From an uncultured Lentisphaeria bacterium (lineage in GTDB: Bacteria; Verrucomicrobiota; Lentisphaeria; Victivallales; Victivallaceae), in contig CAIPAT010000426.1 in assembly GCA_903863035.1 (NCBI GenBank), positions 1 to 64,000 on the forward strand: a stretch of 64,000 nt of DNA. The letters are read 5' to 3'. A program made the translations under genes and the position numbers. The first letter of the stretch is position 1, and every line of letters begins with the position of its first letter. Below, piece after piece: positions 25,469-34,753 of the stretch. The notes under the pieces are model-generated. The model was given only the letters and a program-made list of their open reading frames with translations. It did no database searches and was not told the DNA's origin.

Positions 25469-25984
25469 TTATTTTCCGATCGCGAGCTGGTTTTTGGCGT
25501 CAACGTAAACCGGCAGCCCCAGTGATTTGCCGAAATGATCGCATACAACAATTATAAGCGGCAGAAACAGTGCGCAAAAACTCATGACAAAGAAGATTGA
25601 CGGAAGCCATTCATTAAAGATGTAAATCCCCCAGCCATTATCGTATATTTTAATCAGCATTTGAGGAAGAACCGTAATCAGCGCAGTAAGAATTCCGGGG
25701 ATGAAATTAATGGATGCCGGCCGTACCTGCTGATATAACAGCCAGAATGCCGCCAGCCCGCAAACCGCCAGGAATATCAGCGGGGTCTGGTTCGATGTTC
25801 CGTAAAGCACGTCAAGCACCAATCCTGAAACAACCGAGCAGAACATGCCGCGCTGCCAGCCGAAACAGACAGTTATATAAAAAATCATTGAGGCTGTTAC
25901 TGGCAGGAATATTCCAAGATTGCCGATCATAATTTGACTGGTGATGGAAAAAAACATGAGCAGGAATATGTAAAACACGATCAT
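25469..25984 (-). CDS. mreD: rod shape-determining protein MreD
   Basis: This 171-residue inner-membrane protein has about five to six hydrophobic helices and MreD-like GLVLDVLYG. It is a structural partner of MreC in the elongasome. It directly precedes mrdA (one-base gap). It is separated from mreC by 239 bp that includes repeat-like sequence, unusual for genes normally almost touching. Confidence 0.85.
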   Translation of the reverse strand: MIVFYIFLLMFFSITSQIMIGNLGIFLPVTASMIFYITVCFGWQRGMFCSVVSGLVLDVLYGTSNQTPLIFLAVCGLAAFWLLYQQVRPASINFIPGILTALITVLPQMLIKIYDNGWGIYIFNEWLPSIFFVMSFCALFLPLIIVVCDHFGKSLGLPVYVDAKNQLAIGK

Positions 25985-26223
25985 GGGCTGTATCTCATAT
26001 TTAGCGTCTTTATTTCACTTTTAACATTAAAAAAATAAATCCAGGAGTCAGGAGTCAGAATGGGAAATACAAATTCAGAATAAATGACATAATTACCCGA
26101 TTCTGATTTCCTGTTTTATTCTTCATTCCCATATTATGCTGTATCCTGAATTCCGGTATTATTCATTAATTGACTTTTTCGTTTTTCTTGTATTTGTATT
26201 CATTCTGACTTCTCTGTCTTTCA
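25985..26223. other. 239-bp spacer between mreC and mreD with repeat-like sequence
   Basis: No gene was found. The central part contains CAGGAGTCAGGAGTCAGAAT and, further on, its partly inverted counterpart ATTCTGATTTCCTG, plus CCTGAATTCCGG. These resemble the inner part of family D elements (such as CCAGGAG and CAGAATTC). It may be a decayed insertion in the mre operon. Confidence 0.5.
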
Positions 26224-27087
26224 TCAGTCTTTTTTTACCGCGATAATGACGTATCTGATGTTATCCAGATCCACTGCCGGTTTGACTTTGGCCGACATGT
26301 AAAGTTTACTGCTGAAAACCGATGGCGCCCGTTCGATATCAACAAGCTGCCCGATATAAAGACCCGGCGGTATCTCTTCCCGTGCACCGGCAGTAACCAC
26401 GGCTTCACCCGGACTGTATATTTTATTGCATGACATATAGGTGAGATTGGCCAGCCCCTCACTCATAGTACTTTCACCGCCGTTGACAAATCCGAATGAA
26501 CCTGACCTTGGAAGAATAGCCGCGATGCGTGTTTCCGGATTGACCGTAGTGGAAATTTCAGCAGAATGACGCGAGGTACTTCTGATAACTCCGATTACGA
26601 CAGCTTCGTCTTTACGTTCCCGCTCGCCTCTTGCGAGCACGACAGCGCCTTTGGCGATACCGTCATTACTGCCTTTATTGACAGTGAAGACTTCCTGCCA
26701 TGCCTGCGGATTGCGCATTATTACTTCCGCAAAAATGAAATTGTAGTTTTTTCTTGGCTCCAGTTTCAGCAGACGGCGCAATTCTTCATTATCCATGGAG
26801 AGTTCTGCTGTTGCTGCGATTTTTGCCGCGAGTTTCCGGTTCTCTTCAAGCTGCTGCTCAAGTTTATGCGCAAGCGTATGCTTGTCATGAATCAGCAGTG
26901 TTTTGTCCGACAGGTAATATTTGAAATCAGAAGGGATAGAGAGGTAAGGGTAAAAGAAATCGCTGACTGATCTTGAAAAAGCAAGCCTGAACGTCTGGAA
27001 TGCAGAAGTTCCCAGTAGAATCAGCAATGCTGAAGCTACCAGAAAATAGATCACTTTAACGAATCTTTTGCTCTTTGACCACGGCAT
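26224..27087 (-). CDS. mreC: rod shape-determining protein MreC
   Basis: This 287-residue protein has an N-terminal membrane helix (VIYFLVASALLILLG), a coiled-coil (about 65-100, KLEQQLEENRKLAAKIAA) and the two beta-barrel periplasmic domain (GSNDGIAKGAVVL, GLYIGQLVDIE). It scaffolds the elongasome in the periplasm. It starts one base after the stop of the nitronate monooxygenase-like gene, so translation is likely coupled. Confidence 0.92.
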   Translation of the reverse strand: MPWSKSKRFVKVIYFLVASALLILLGTSAFQTFRLAFSRSVSDFFYPYLSIPSDFKYYLSDKTLLIHDKHTLAHKLEQQLEENRKLAAKIAATAELSMDNEELRRLLKLEPRKNYNFIFAEVIMRNPQAWQEVFTVNKGSNDGIAKGAVVLARGERERKDEAVVIGVIRSTSRHSAEISTTVNPETRIAAILPRSGSFGFVNGGESTMSEGLANLTYMSCNKIYSPGEAVVTAGAREEIPPGLYIGQLVDIERAPSVFSSKLYMSAKVKPAVDLDNIRYVIIAVKKD

Positions 27088-27088
27088 T

Positions 27089-28120
27089 TTAGATACTGTT
27101 CAGTTTATTTTTTATATAGTCCAATTCGTCAGAAGCTTCGGAGATCAATCTGTCTATGAGTGCACTTACCGGAAGAATATCCTTAGCCAGACCGACGGAC
27201 TGGCCAGCCATCAGCGACCCGTATTCGACGTCTCCGTCAACAACGGCTTTACGTAAAGCTCCTATCCAGTATTTTTCCACTTCGGCCTGAGCCTGTTCGC
27301 GGTGCATGGAGCCTTCCTGCATTTCTTTGAGCAGGCGCAATTGCAGCGTTCCAAAGTTCGCCAGTCCTTTATTGCGCAGGGAACGCACGGCTACAACCGG
27401 CAGTTTGGAATCGTATTGCGGAGTGGAAACAGCGTCTCGGGCTTCGGCCCGCATAAACGCGTCCTTGAATTTCGGGTGCGCACAGCATTCATCGGTCATT
27501 ACAAACCTGGTTCCAAGCTGTACCCCGCTGGCCCCCATCATAAACATGTGGGCAATCATTTTCCCGGTGGCAATACCGCCTGCGATAAAAACAGGGATCT
27601 TCTCGCTGACCTGAAACAGCACTTGCTGCAGAAGCACCATTGCAGAAACGTGTCCGATATGGCCGCCAGCTTCACTGCCTTCCAGAATGATGGCATCCGC
27701 TCCGAAGCGGATCATTCGTTCGGCGATTGAAAGTGTCGATGCAAAGCACATAACTTTAGCGCCGCTCTCCTTGGCGATCTCAATTTCCTTTTGCTTCGGA
27801 AAGCTTCCGGCGAAAACGATATATGGCATTTTCATTTCTTTGAGCATGGCAAGATGATCACGATAAGCAGGAGCTATAGTAATCAGGTTAACGGCAAAGG
27901 GTTTATCAGTGAGTGTCTGGGTCTGTTGAATCTGCTGCCGCAGAATTTCAACCGGCGCGTTGCCGCCGGCCAGTGAAGCAAAACAGCCATTATTGCATAC
28001 CGAGGCAACCAGTCCTGGTTCAGAAACCCAGGTCATTGCTCCGCAAATAATAGGATATTTACAGTTCAGGAAGTCGCTTCCGCGTTTCATCATGTATTCG
28101 AGTTTTTTACTACAAGCCAT
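27089..28120 (-). CDS. nitronate monooxygenase / FabK-like flavoprotein
   Basis: This 343-residue FMN-dependent TIM-barrel protein of the NPD superfamily has PIICGAMTWVSEPGLVASV at the N-terminus, a Gly-rich EGSEAGGHIGH segment near residue 145 and PVFIAGGIATGKM near 180 that bind flavin. The motif order fits both nitronate monooxygenase and enoyl-ACP reductase II (FabK). It heads the mreCD-mrdA operon, so a FabK role tied to lipid or envelope supply is possible but unproven. Confidence 0.8.
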   Translation of the reverse strand: MACSKKLEYMMKRGSDFLNCKYPIICGAMTWVSEPGLVASVCNNGCFASLAGGNAPVEILRQQIQQTQTLTDKPFAVNLITIAPAYRDHLAMLKEMKMPYIVFAGSFPKQKEIEIAKESGAKVMCFASTLSIAERMIRFGADAIILEGSEAGGHIGHVSAMVLLQQVLFQVSEKIPVFIAGGIATGKMIAHMFMMGASGVQLGTRFVMTDECCAHPKFKDAFMRAEARDAVSTPQYDSKLPVVAVRSLRNKGLANFGTLQLRLLKEMQEGSMHREQAQAEVEKYWIGALRKAVVDGDVEYGSLMAGQSVGLAKDILPVSALIDRLISEASDELDYIKNKLNSI

Positions 28121-28270
28121 TATTGATCCTCATTTCTGTTTAATTTTAAAGAACTGACGATAAACCTTTAATAAATTTTGCCGGAAACGGCATCCGTAGT
28201 TTATCTCCAGCCGGATACAATACCCCTTAAAAAGGCTTTTTGCAACACATTTTACAGGAAAGGCGGTCTA

Positions 28271-29614
28271 TCAATCCTCAAGGAATTTTTTTTCCACTGA
28301 ATCTAAATATTTGTTCAGGGATGGCCACATCGTATAGTCTTTTCTGCCAACCTCATTGATTTCACGGCTGTAGAGTATGGCCGGCGACAGCTTTGTATTT
28401 TCCAGGTTAAACAGATAATCTTCAATAGTTTCCTGTTTTTTCAGTTCTTTATCGAAATCGGCAAATGAGGTGATAAGTTGATCTCGGGATTCGCTTTCGG
28501 ATTTCTTTCCGATGTCGTTTAATGCTATATTGATATTGTTAACCGTTTCAGCAAGCAAAGGCGGACAAGCAGCCCTGACAGACTCTGCGATATTTATTTT
28601 TTCAAGCAGCACGGCATTCTTGTTTTCAATTAAAGGCAGTTTTTCCGGTAATTCAGTGATGTCAATTGTCTCCTCTTTCGATTCCTTCTTTTTGTTTTTT
28701 ATCATGCATGTTACTTTTCTGATAACTGCTACTTTTTCTCTTATCTGTTTAGCCGAAAAAGGACAAAATGATGAAAGTGACCTCTCGATGACTGCCGACT
28801 CAAACCAGAACTGGATTTTCTTTTCATCCGAATCATTCGACGAAGAGTTTTTAAAGTATTTTTCCAGAACCACCCGCTCCACGGTTGTGGAAAATATTTC
28901 CTGCGGCGAGTACTTTTTCTGCGCTGATAAAAAGATAATATCGTTAAGAATACGTTCAGAACCGGAGGAAAGAACTTCGATTTTTTTAATCAGAAAACTG
29001 CAAACCTCTTCATAGAATTCATAAGCAGCACCATCATTTTCCTGATATAGCGGCTGCGATATTATTTTCCTGAGTTCAGGTATTTTGCCTTCAATCGCAC
29101 AGGCTTTTAACCCTGGCATGTAATATGTATCAAGGACTCTTGAAGATGCGTATCTTTGCCGAACCATTCCAAGCATTCCAGTCAGCATCCATTGCGGCAA
29201 AGCATTGAAGTTTTCTTCCGGCTGAATCCCGAGACGGCATAATATTATTGTTGAAAGCAGATATTTGTTAACCAGATAGTCCTCTTTCCATTTTTCATAA
29301 TCATTGCTTAAAAATATTGTTACCAGCTCACTGGTCTGTTGCAGAGTTGCTTTCTCTTTTGCGTCAGGACTAATTAGTATTTTACAATTGATTACTCCGC
29401 GTACCCGGTTGCTTTTAATCAGCCGGCTGACAACCGCATCCATTTGTTTGAAATGGTTCATGAAAATAAAATATTGACTGTCAAATTTTTTAAATTCAAC
29501 GGACAGTCCGGGAGAAACGACAAAACTGTTTTCCGCCATGAGCGCTTCATGACAGAACAAAATACAGAATACGGCTAGAACCATCATCAGATTGACTGAT
29601 TTATCTCTTATCAT
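28271..29614 (-). CDS. exported protein of unknown function
   Basis: This 447-residue protein has a signal peptide (LMMVLAVFCILFCHEALMA). I do not recognise a family. The central part, with the LPQWMLTGMLGMVRQRY segment, vaguely resembles peptidase-MA-like proteins, but no HExxH motif is present. The C-terminal half is rich in Lys, Glu and helices. ATG 29614 was chosen since AAAAGGA lies just before it; earlier in-frame starts at 29644 and 29629 would precede that site. It stands alone between the mre operon and thiD. Confidence 0.6.
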   Translation of the reverse strand: MIRDKSVNLMMVLAVFCILFCHEALMAENSFVVSPGLSVEFKKFDSQYFIFMNHFKQMDAVVSRLIKSNRVRGVINCKILISPDAKEKATLQQTSELVTIFLSNDYEKWKEDYLVNKYLLSTIILCRLGIQPEENFNALPQWMLTGMLGMVRQRYASSRVLDTYYMPGLKACAIEGKIPELRKIISQPLYQENDGAAYEFYEEVCSFLIKKIEVLSSGSERILNDIIFLSAQKKYSPQEIFSTTVERVVLEKYFKNSSSNDSDEKKIQFWFESAVIERSLSSFCPFSAKQIREKVAVIRKVTCMIKNKKKESKEETIDITELPEKLPLIENKNAVLLEKINIAESVRAACPPLLAETVNNINIALNDIGKKSESESRDQLITSFADFDKELKKQETIEDYLFNLENTKLSPAILYSREINEVGRKDYTMWPSLNKYLDSVEKKFLED

Positions 29615-29751
29615 GACAGTCCTTTTCATTTTTTGGTAAAACACATTTCTTAGTTTTGCTCCGGCAGTTGTTTTTTACCAATCCGGAAGTAATATATTCA
29701 GATATCCTGAAATATAATTGGGATTGTAACAAAACACAAGAAATATGATTG

Positions 29752-30606
29752 ATGAAAAGTACTGAAAATAAATATTATCCATCGGCAATGACAATTGCCG
29801 GCAGCGACAGCGGCGGCGGCGCCGGCATCCAGGCCGATCTGCGGACATTTGCCGCATTCGGTGTTTTTGGCTGTTCCGCGATTACTGCGGTGACTTCACA
29901 GAACCCGTGTGTTGTAAACCGGATTGATCCGCTCCCGGCCGAAGCCGTAGCTTGCCAGATTACAACTGTACTTGAAAAAATTGCAATCCGGACGATTAAA
30001 ACCGGAATGCTTTTCAATACGGAGATAGTCAATGCAGTCTGCGATGTGCTTGAAGGCAAAGATATTCCGCTGATTGTAGATCCGGTTATGATCGCTACCA
30101 GCGGAGCGTGTCTGCTGGAAAAGGCGGCGATTAAAGTTATGCTTGAGCGGCTTTTCTCAATGGCCTCATGGATTACGCCGAATATTCCTGAGGCTGAACT
30201 CATTACAGGAGTCCGTATAAACGGGCGGAAAGCGATGATTACTGCAGCGCTGGAGTGTGCGGAGAAATGGAATTGCGGATGTATTCTCAAAGGGGGACAT
30301 CTGCGCGCCAAATCCGGGGTTGCCGCAGATATTGTGTGCTATGAAGGGAATTTGTATGAATTGTGCTCGCCGCTGGTGGAGGATTGTAAAGCATCTCACG
30401 GCACCGGCTGCACTTTAAGTGCTGCTCTGGCTGCCGCGCTGGCGCTGGAAACCCCATGGGAGAAGGCTTTGACCATGGCCAAGGGGTTTGTCTACAGTTC
30501 ACTTGCGGAGTCTGTAGAAATCGGTGATGGCATTGACGCTATGTACCCGCCATTCGAATCCTCGGGGCAGGGCAAGGCGATGCTTTCGAAAATTGAGGAA
30601 ATCTAA
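29752..30606 (+). CDS. thiD: hydroxymethylpyrimidine/phosphomethylpyrimidine kinase
   Basis: This 284-residue ribokinase-fold enzyme phosphorylates HMP and HMP-P for thiamine synthesis. The AGSDSGGGAGIQADLRTF N-terminal motif, KTGMLF, DPVMIATSG and the C-terminal SHGTGCTLSAA anion-hole motif are all present. ATG 29752 is preceded by an in-frame TTG that was discarded. No other thiamine genes are close, and no TPP riboswitch was recognised before it. Confidence 0.93.
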   Translation: MKSTENKYYPSAMTIAGSDSGGGAGIQADLRTFAAFGVFGCSAITAVTSQNPCVVNRIDPLPAEAVACQITTVLEKIAIRTIKTGMLFNTEIVNAVCDVLEGKDIPLIVDPVMIATSGACLLEKAAIKVMLERLFSMASWITPNIPEAELITGVRINGRKAMITAALECAEKWNCGCILKGGHLRAKSGVAADIVCYEGNLYELCSPLVEDCKASHGTGCTLSAALAAALALETPWEKALTMAKGFVYSSLAESVEIGDGIDAMYPPFESSGQGKAMLSKIEEI

Positions 30607-30618
30607 ATTAAAACTGCT

Positions 30619-30636
30619 GCGGTTTAACCGCTTTTT
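30619..30636 (+). terminator. short rho-independent terminator after thiD
   Basis: GCGGT and ACCGC pair around a TTA loop and are followed by five T. The stem is short (five pairs), so strength is uncertain. Confidence 0.5.
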
Positions 30637-30659
30637 ATAATCCCGGAAGGTTTTTATTC

Positions 30660-31643
30660 ATGTTCAGGTATTTTTTTCTGGTTCTGGCAATACTCGGGTG
30701 CATGGGATTTTTATCTCCGGCAGCATGTTCTGCTGCTGACTCTGAAAAAATCCGATATACTTCGGCTATGGGCCGGAAATATGTCTATTTAAGGGATGTC
30801 GCAAGATATTACAATATGCGTTACTATGTTTGGAATGATCGCGTAGTTCTTTACAATAATGATTTCAAACTGACATTTTTCCCGCAAAAAAAATATGCAT
30901 TAGTTAACAATATTAAGTTAGGGTTGCTGTTTGCCTCGTATTCATCCGGCCCTAATTCTTTTATCAGTGATAAGGATTTCCTGCTGACGATAGATCCGTT
31001 GATCCGGGCTAATGCCATGCCTCAGCATCGCTTAAAGCTGATCATGATTGATCCGGGGCATGGCGGTAAAGACAATGGCGGTAAATTCAGATACAGGGAA
31101 AAAGACATTGCCTTGAGAATAGCCAATCAATTGTCCAATATGTTGAGAAAGAAAGGTTTTACCGTAGCTATGACCAGAACTTCCGACCAATTTATCGAAC
31201 TTACTCAGCGTTCTAAACTTTGTCGCGATATAGGTGCCGACATGTTCATTTCAATTCATTGCAATTCGGCTTCAAATCCGGAAGTCAGCGGGATTGAAAC
31301 TTTCTGTCTGGCTCCGTTCGGTACTTCCTCGACTAATTCGACCAGCGGTTTTGTCGCTGAACATCGCGAAGACGGCAATCGTTATGACCCGAATAATATG
31401 GGTTTGGCATACGAAATACATAAATCTCTAATTACTCGCACTAAAACGATTGACCGGGGAATCAAGCGCGCCCGTTTTATGGTTCTTAAAAACGCGCCAT
31501 GTCCGGCGGTACTGATCGAAACCGGCTTCCTTTCCAACAAGACTGAGGAAATGCAGATGGGAAGCGACTGGTATCAGAATCTGATTGCTCAGTCAATTGC
31601 TGACGGCGTCATGAATTACAGCCGTGATGTCTCCCGCAAATAA
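30660..31643 (+). CDS. exported N-acetylmuramoyl-L-alanine amidase (Amidase_3)
   Basis: This 327-residue protein has a signal peptide (FRYFFLVLAILGCMGFL, ending near ACSA). An N-terminal domain at about 30-115 resembles a stress-type or copper-amine-oxidase-like beta domain. The zinc amidase domain follows: DPGHGGKDNG with the first His, a Glu in KFRYREKDIAL, SIHCNS with the second His, and LIETGFLSN with the catalytic Glu. It cleaves the peptide from muramic acid, usually in daughter cell separation. It stands alone, with 377 bp of non-coding DNA after it. Confidence 0.9.
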   Translation: MFRYFFLVLAILGCMGFLSPAACSAADSEKIRYTSAMGRKYVYLRDVARYYNMRYYVWNDRVVLYNNDFKLTFFPQKKYALVNNIKLGLLFASYSSGPNSFISDKDFLLTIDPLIRANAMPQHRLKLIMIDPGHGGKDNGGKFRYREKDIALRIANQLSNMLRKKGFTVAMTRTSDQFIELTQRSKLCRDIGADMFISIHCNSASNPEVSGIETFCLAPFGTSSTNSTSGFVAEHREDGNRYDPNNMGLAYEIHKSLITRTKTIDRGIKRARFMVLKNAPCPAVLIETGFLSNKTEEMQMGSDWYQNLIAQSIADGVMNYSRDVSRK

Positions 31644-32020
31644 TTTTTTAGCTGAATTTTCATAGACATCAAGTGATATATATTTTGATTTTTTATATGG
31701 TTGGAGTATCTTGCTGACTGATGATTTAATTTTATGGATTTTTCTTGAGCAATATAGATTATAATTATAAAATACTTACTTTTTCTTTAACGCTTGAGTT
31801 GAAGAAAAAGTTAGTGTTGTCTGCTCATAATCTCTCTCCGCGACGATGATCCTGCCATTTATCTGTTTCCATGTGCTGCCGGATTATCTGTAAAATCATT
31901 AACGCAGAAGAAGTTGGAACTGGAAACAGTATTCTTTTTGATTTTTTGTTTGAACGGTGTACAGTAAGTCTTTTCTTTTAAAGTGTTTTTATTAAATTTT
32001 ATATATGGAGATTATTGAAG
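31644..32020. other. 377-bp intergenic region with a 14-bp stem-loop
   Basis: Between the amidase and argD. A strong inverted repeat pairs 31778-31791 (ACTTTTTCTTTAAC) with 31798-31811 (GTTGAAGAAAAAGT) over a six-base loop, with one G-T pair. This could be a regulatory hairpin or a terminator. Nothing else recognisable was found; no known riboswitch core or T-box was seen. Confidence 0.5.
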
Positions 32021-33214
32021 ATGAGCGATAGTAATTATAATAAGACTGCCGAACGGTATCAGAAATATGTAATGCAGACCTATTCCCCTAAACTGGTTCT
32101 GGTGAAAGGGCAGGGGGTGTATGTCTGGGACAGTGAAGGCAAACAGTATCTGGATTTTGCCGCCGGCATCAGCGTTTGCAATCTGGGACATTGCCATCCC
32201 GCAGTTTCGGAAGCAATCAAGCAGCAGGTCGACAGGCTGGTGCATGTCTCTAATCTTTATATGAACGAAGTGCAGCCGCTGCTTGGGGAGAAACTGGTCA
32301 AAGCCGGTTTCGACGGAGTAGTGTTTTTTGCCAACAGCGGGGCCGAAGCCAATGAAGGTTTGATTAAGCTGGCGCGGAAATGGGGCTCGGAAAAAGGTAA
32401 ATATGAAGTAATTTCGATGATAGATTCATTCCACGGACGGACTCTGGCGACGCTGGCAGCTACCGGACGGAGTAAATATCGGATAGGTTTTGCCCCGGAT
32501 ACTCCGGGATTTGTTCAAGTGCCGTTTAATGACATCAAGGCGCTGGAAGCTGCGATCACAGACAAAACTGCAGCAGTTCTGCTGGAGCCTGTTCAGGGCG
32601 AAGGCGGAATAATGCCTGCCGATCCGGTTTATCTTAAAGCGGTCAGGGATCTTTGTACTGAAAAAGGTATTATGCTGATGTTTGACGAAGTGCAGTGCGG
32701 TGTTGGCCGGACCGGTACTTTTTATGCGTTTCAGGGATACGGCATCGAGCCGGATGCTCTGTCCATGGCTAAAGCATTGGGCAATGGTTTCCCGCTGGCT
32801 GCATTTATGGCGAAAAAAGAATTTGCGCAAGTGCTTACTCCCGGAACTCATGCCAGCACTTTCGGCGGAACTCCGCTGGCCTGCGCCGCCGGTTGCGCTG
32901 TACTGGATACGATCAGTAAAGAGAAAGTGCTTGAAAACTGTGTCAAACAAGGCAGATATTTACAAGAAAAACTGCTTGAGCTTGCTAAAAAATATAAGTT
33001 TATGAAGGAAATAAGGGGCAAAGGCCTGATGATTGGCGTAGTAATGGATTGCGAAGTCGCTAAATTAATGGCGGAGATGATGAACAACGGGCTGATCACC
33101 CTTTCCTGCGGCGAGAACGTACTGCGGCTGCTGCCGCCTTTGACTGTATCCAAAGATGAGATTGACCAGGCAATAACGATTATGGACAAAAGTTTTGCCG
33201 CAGTTGGAAGTTGA
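32021..33214 (+). CDS. argD: acetylornithine aminotransferase
   Basis: This 397-residue class III PLP aminotransferase of arginine synthesis has FFANSGAEANE near residue 105, SFHGRT, DEVQCGVGRTG near 222, and the PLP lysine in SMAKALGNG near 251. ArgD converts N-acetylglutamate semialdehyde to N-acetylornithine. ATG 32021 follows GGAG at good distance; an in-frame TTG at 32015 was discarded. argF follows 37 bp later, so the two are probably one operon. Confidence 0.92.
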   Translation: MSDSNYNKTAERYQKYVMQTYSPKLVLVKGQGVYVWDSEGKQYLDFAAGISVCNLGHCHPAVSEAIKQQVDRLVHVSNLYMNEVQPLLGEKLVKAGFDGVVFFANSGAEANEGLIKLARKWGSEKGKYEVISMIDSFHGRTLATLAATGRSKYRIGFAPDTPGFVQVPFNDIKALEAAITDKTAAVLLEPVQGEGGIMPADPVYLKAVRDLCTEKGIMLMFDEVQCGVGRTGTFYAFQGYGIEPDALSMAKALGNGFPLAAFMAKKEFAQVLTPGTHASTFGGTPLACAAGCAVLDTISKEKVLENCVKQGRYLQEKLLELAKKYKFMKEIRGKGLMIGVVMDCEVAKLMAEMMNNGLITLSCGENVLRLLPPLTVSKDEIDQAITIMDKSFAAVGS

Positions 33215-33251
33215 GACTGATGTAATCATTAAAAATTCAGTGGAGTGAAAA

Positions 33252-34163
33252 ATGTTTCGGAATCTTTTAACAGTAGAAGACGTTTCCTGTGAAGAACTTT
33301 ACAAGATATTTGAACTTTCTGCCAGGCTTAAACGCGAACGTGATTGTTCTGATTATTTTCCACTGCAAGGGAAAAGCGTCGGTATGATTTTCGCCAAGTC
33401 CTCGACCCGTACCAGAGTATCTTTTGAGGTGGGAATCAGAGAACTTGGCGGATCGCCGCTTTATCTGGATCAAGGGAAGCTTCAGATGGAGCGCGGAGAA
33501 TCTATTGCCGATACCGCCAGGGTATTGAGCCGTTATCTGCATGCCATTGTAATTCGTACCTATCATCAAGCCGAGATTGTTGAGCTGGCCAGGCATGCGA
33601 CGATCCCGGTTATCAATGCTTTGACCAATGAGTATCATCCTTGTCAGATTCTCGCTGATCTGTTTACGATTTATGAATACAGTGAAAAACTTGAAGGTGT
33701 TAAACTGGTATTTTGCGGCGACGGCAGAAGCAATGTTGCTAATTCGCTGATTACTGCCTGCAAAATGGCCGGCATCAATCTGGTGATTGCCGCGCCGGAA
33801 GGATTCAATCCGGCACAGCCTCTGCTGGATGCCGATATAGGTGCTGGCACCGCAGTATGGGAGAAGGACCCGTTGAAAGCGGTCGAAAACGCCGACTATA
33901 TTTATACCGACGTCTGGGTCAGCATGGGGTTTGAAAAAGAAGCCGAAGGCAGAATCAAATTATTGCAGCCTTATCAAGTCAATAACGAACTGGTCGATGC
34001 TGCTTCTGCGGACGTTAAGATTCTTCACTGTCTGCCTGCCCATTGCGGTCTGGAAATCACCGATGAAGTGATGGATTCTCATCGTTCAATCGTTTTTGAC
34101 CAGGCGGAAAACAGACTTCATGTTCAGAAAGCTATTCTGGCGCTTTTATTCGATAATCAATAA
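33252..34163 (+). CDS. argF: ornithine carbamoyltransferase
   Basis: This 303-residue enzyme forms citrulline from ornithine and carbamoyl phosphate. The carbamoyl-phosphate loop STRTRVSFE, HPCQILAD, SMGFEKEA (ornithine-binding SMG) and the HCLPAHCG motif with catalytic Cys are all present. The length is typical. It follows argD, and mntP starts 15 bp after it. Confidence 0.95.
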   Translation: MFRNLLTVEDVSCEELYKIFELSARLKRERDCSDYFPLQGKSVGMIFAKSSTRTRVSFEVGIRELGGSPLYLDQGKLQMERGESIADTARVLSRYLHAIVIRTYHQAEIVELARHATIPVINALTNEYHPCQILADLFTIYEYSEKLEGVKLVFCGDGRSNVANSLITACKMAGINLVIAAPEGFNPAQPLLDADIGAGTAVWEKDPLKAVENADYIYTDVWVSMGFEKEAEGRIKLLQPYQVNNELVDAASADVKILHCLPAHCGLEITDEVMDSHRSIVFDQAENRLHVQKAILALLFDNQ

Positions 34164-34178
34164 TATAAGATTCTAAGT

Positions 34179-34745
34179 ATGTCATTTCTGGAAATCCTGC
34201 TGGTTTCATTCGGTGTCGCAATGGATGCTTTCGCAGTATCAGTTTCTGCCGGCGTCGTGGTAAAAAAAATCAAATTCCGCCAGGCATTACTGATCGGCGT
34301 ATTTTTCGGCGGTTTTCAGGTACTTATGCCGTTAATTGGCTGGAGCGGCGGTAATGCCTGCAAGCAATTCATCGAGTCATTTGATCATTGGGCGGCTTTT
34401 ACTCTGCTCGTATTAGTCGGCGGTAAAATGCTTTATGAGGCTTGCGGAAAAAAAGAGGAGGATGAAGAACCGGCAGATCCGTTTAAGCTGAAAATACTGT
34501 TCATCATGGCGTTGGCTACCAGTATTGATGCGCTGGCGGTGGGAGTGACTTTCTCGTTTGTCAATGTTCCGCTCCTGCTTTCGGTGTCTATGATGGGAAT
34601 TGTGACATTCATTTTTTCTATTGCAGGCGTTTATATCGGCGGCTTATTCGGACATCTCTTTGAAAGAAAATTTGAATTTGCCGGCGGGCTGGTTATTATT
34701 CTTATCGGTGTAAAGATTTTAATCGATCACTTGTGGAAAGGATAG
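34179..34745 (+). CDS. mntP: manganese efflux pump MntP family protein
   Basis: This 188-residue inner-membrane protein has six hydrophobic helices and two internal repeats, each with the Asp motif: VAMDAFAVS near residue 15 and TSIDALAVG near 115. These motifs define MntP/YebN exporters. A short charged loop (KKEEDEEPADP) separates the halves. It is closely packed between argF and sdaA, so no separate Mn riboswitch fits in the 15-bp gap. Confidence 0.9.
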   Translation: MSFLEILLVSFGVAMDAFAVSVSAGVVVKKIKFRQALLIGVFFGGFQVLMPLIGWSGGNACKQFIESFDHWAAFTLLVLVGGKMLYEACGKKEEDEEPADPFKLKILFIMALATSIDALAVGVTFSFVNVPLLLSVSMMGIVTFIFSIAGVYIGGLFGHLFERKFEFAGGLVIILIGVKILIDHLWKG

Positions 34746-34753
34746 CGCCTTAG

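Noticed and set aside
34164-34178. Manganese riboswitch before mntP
   Set aside because: Only 15 bp separate mntP from argF, too short for any riboswitch.
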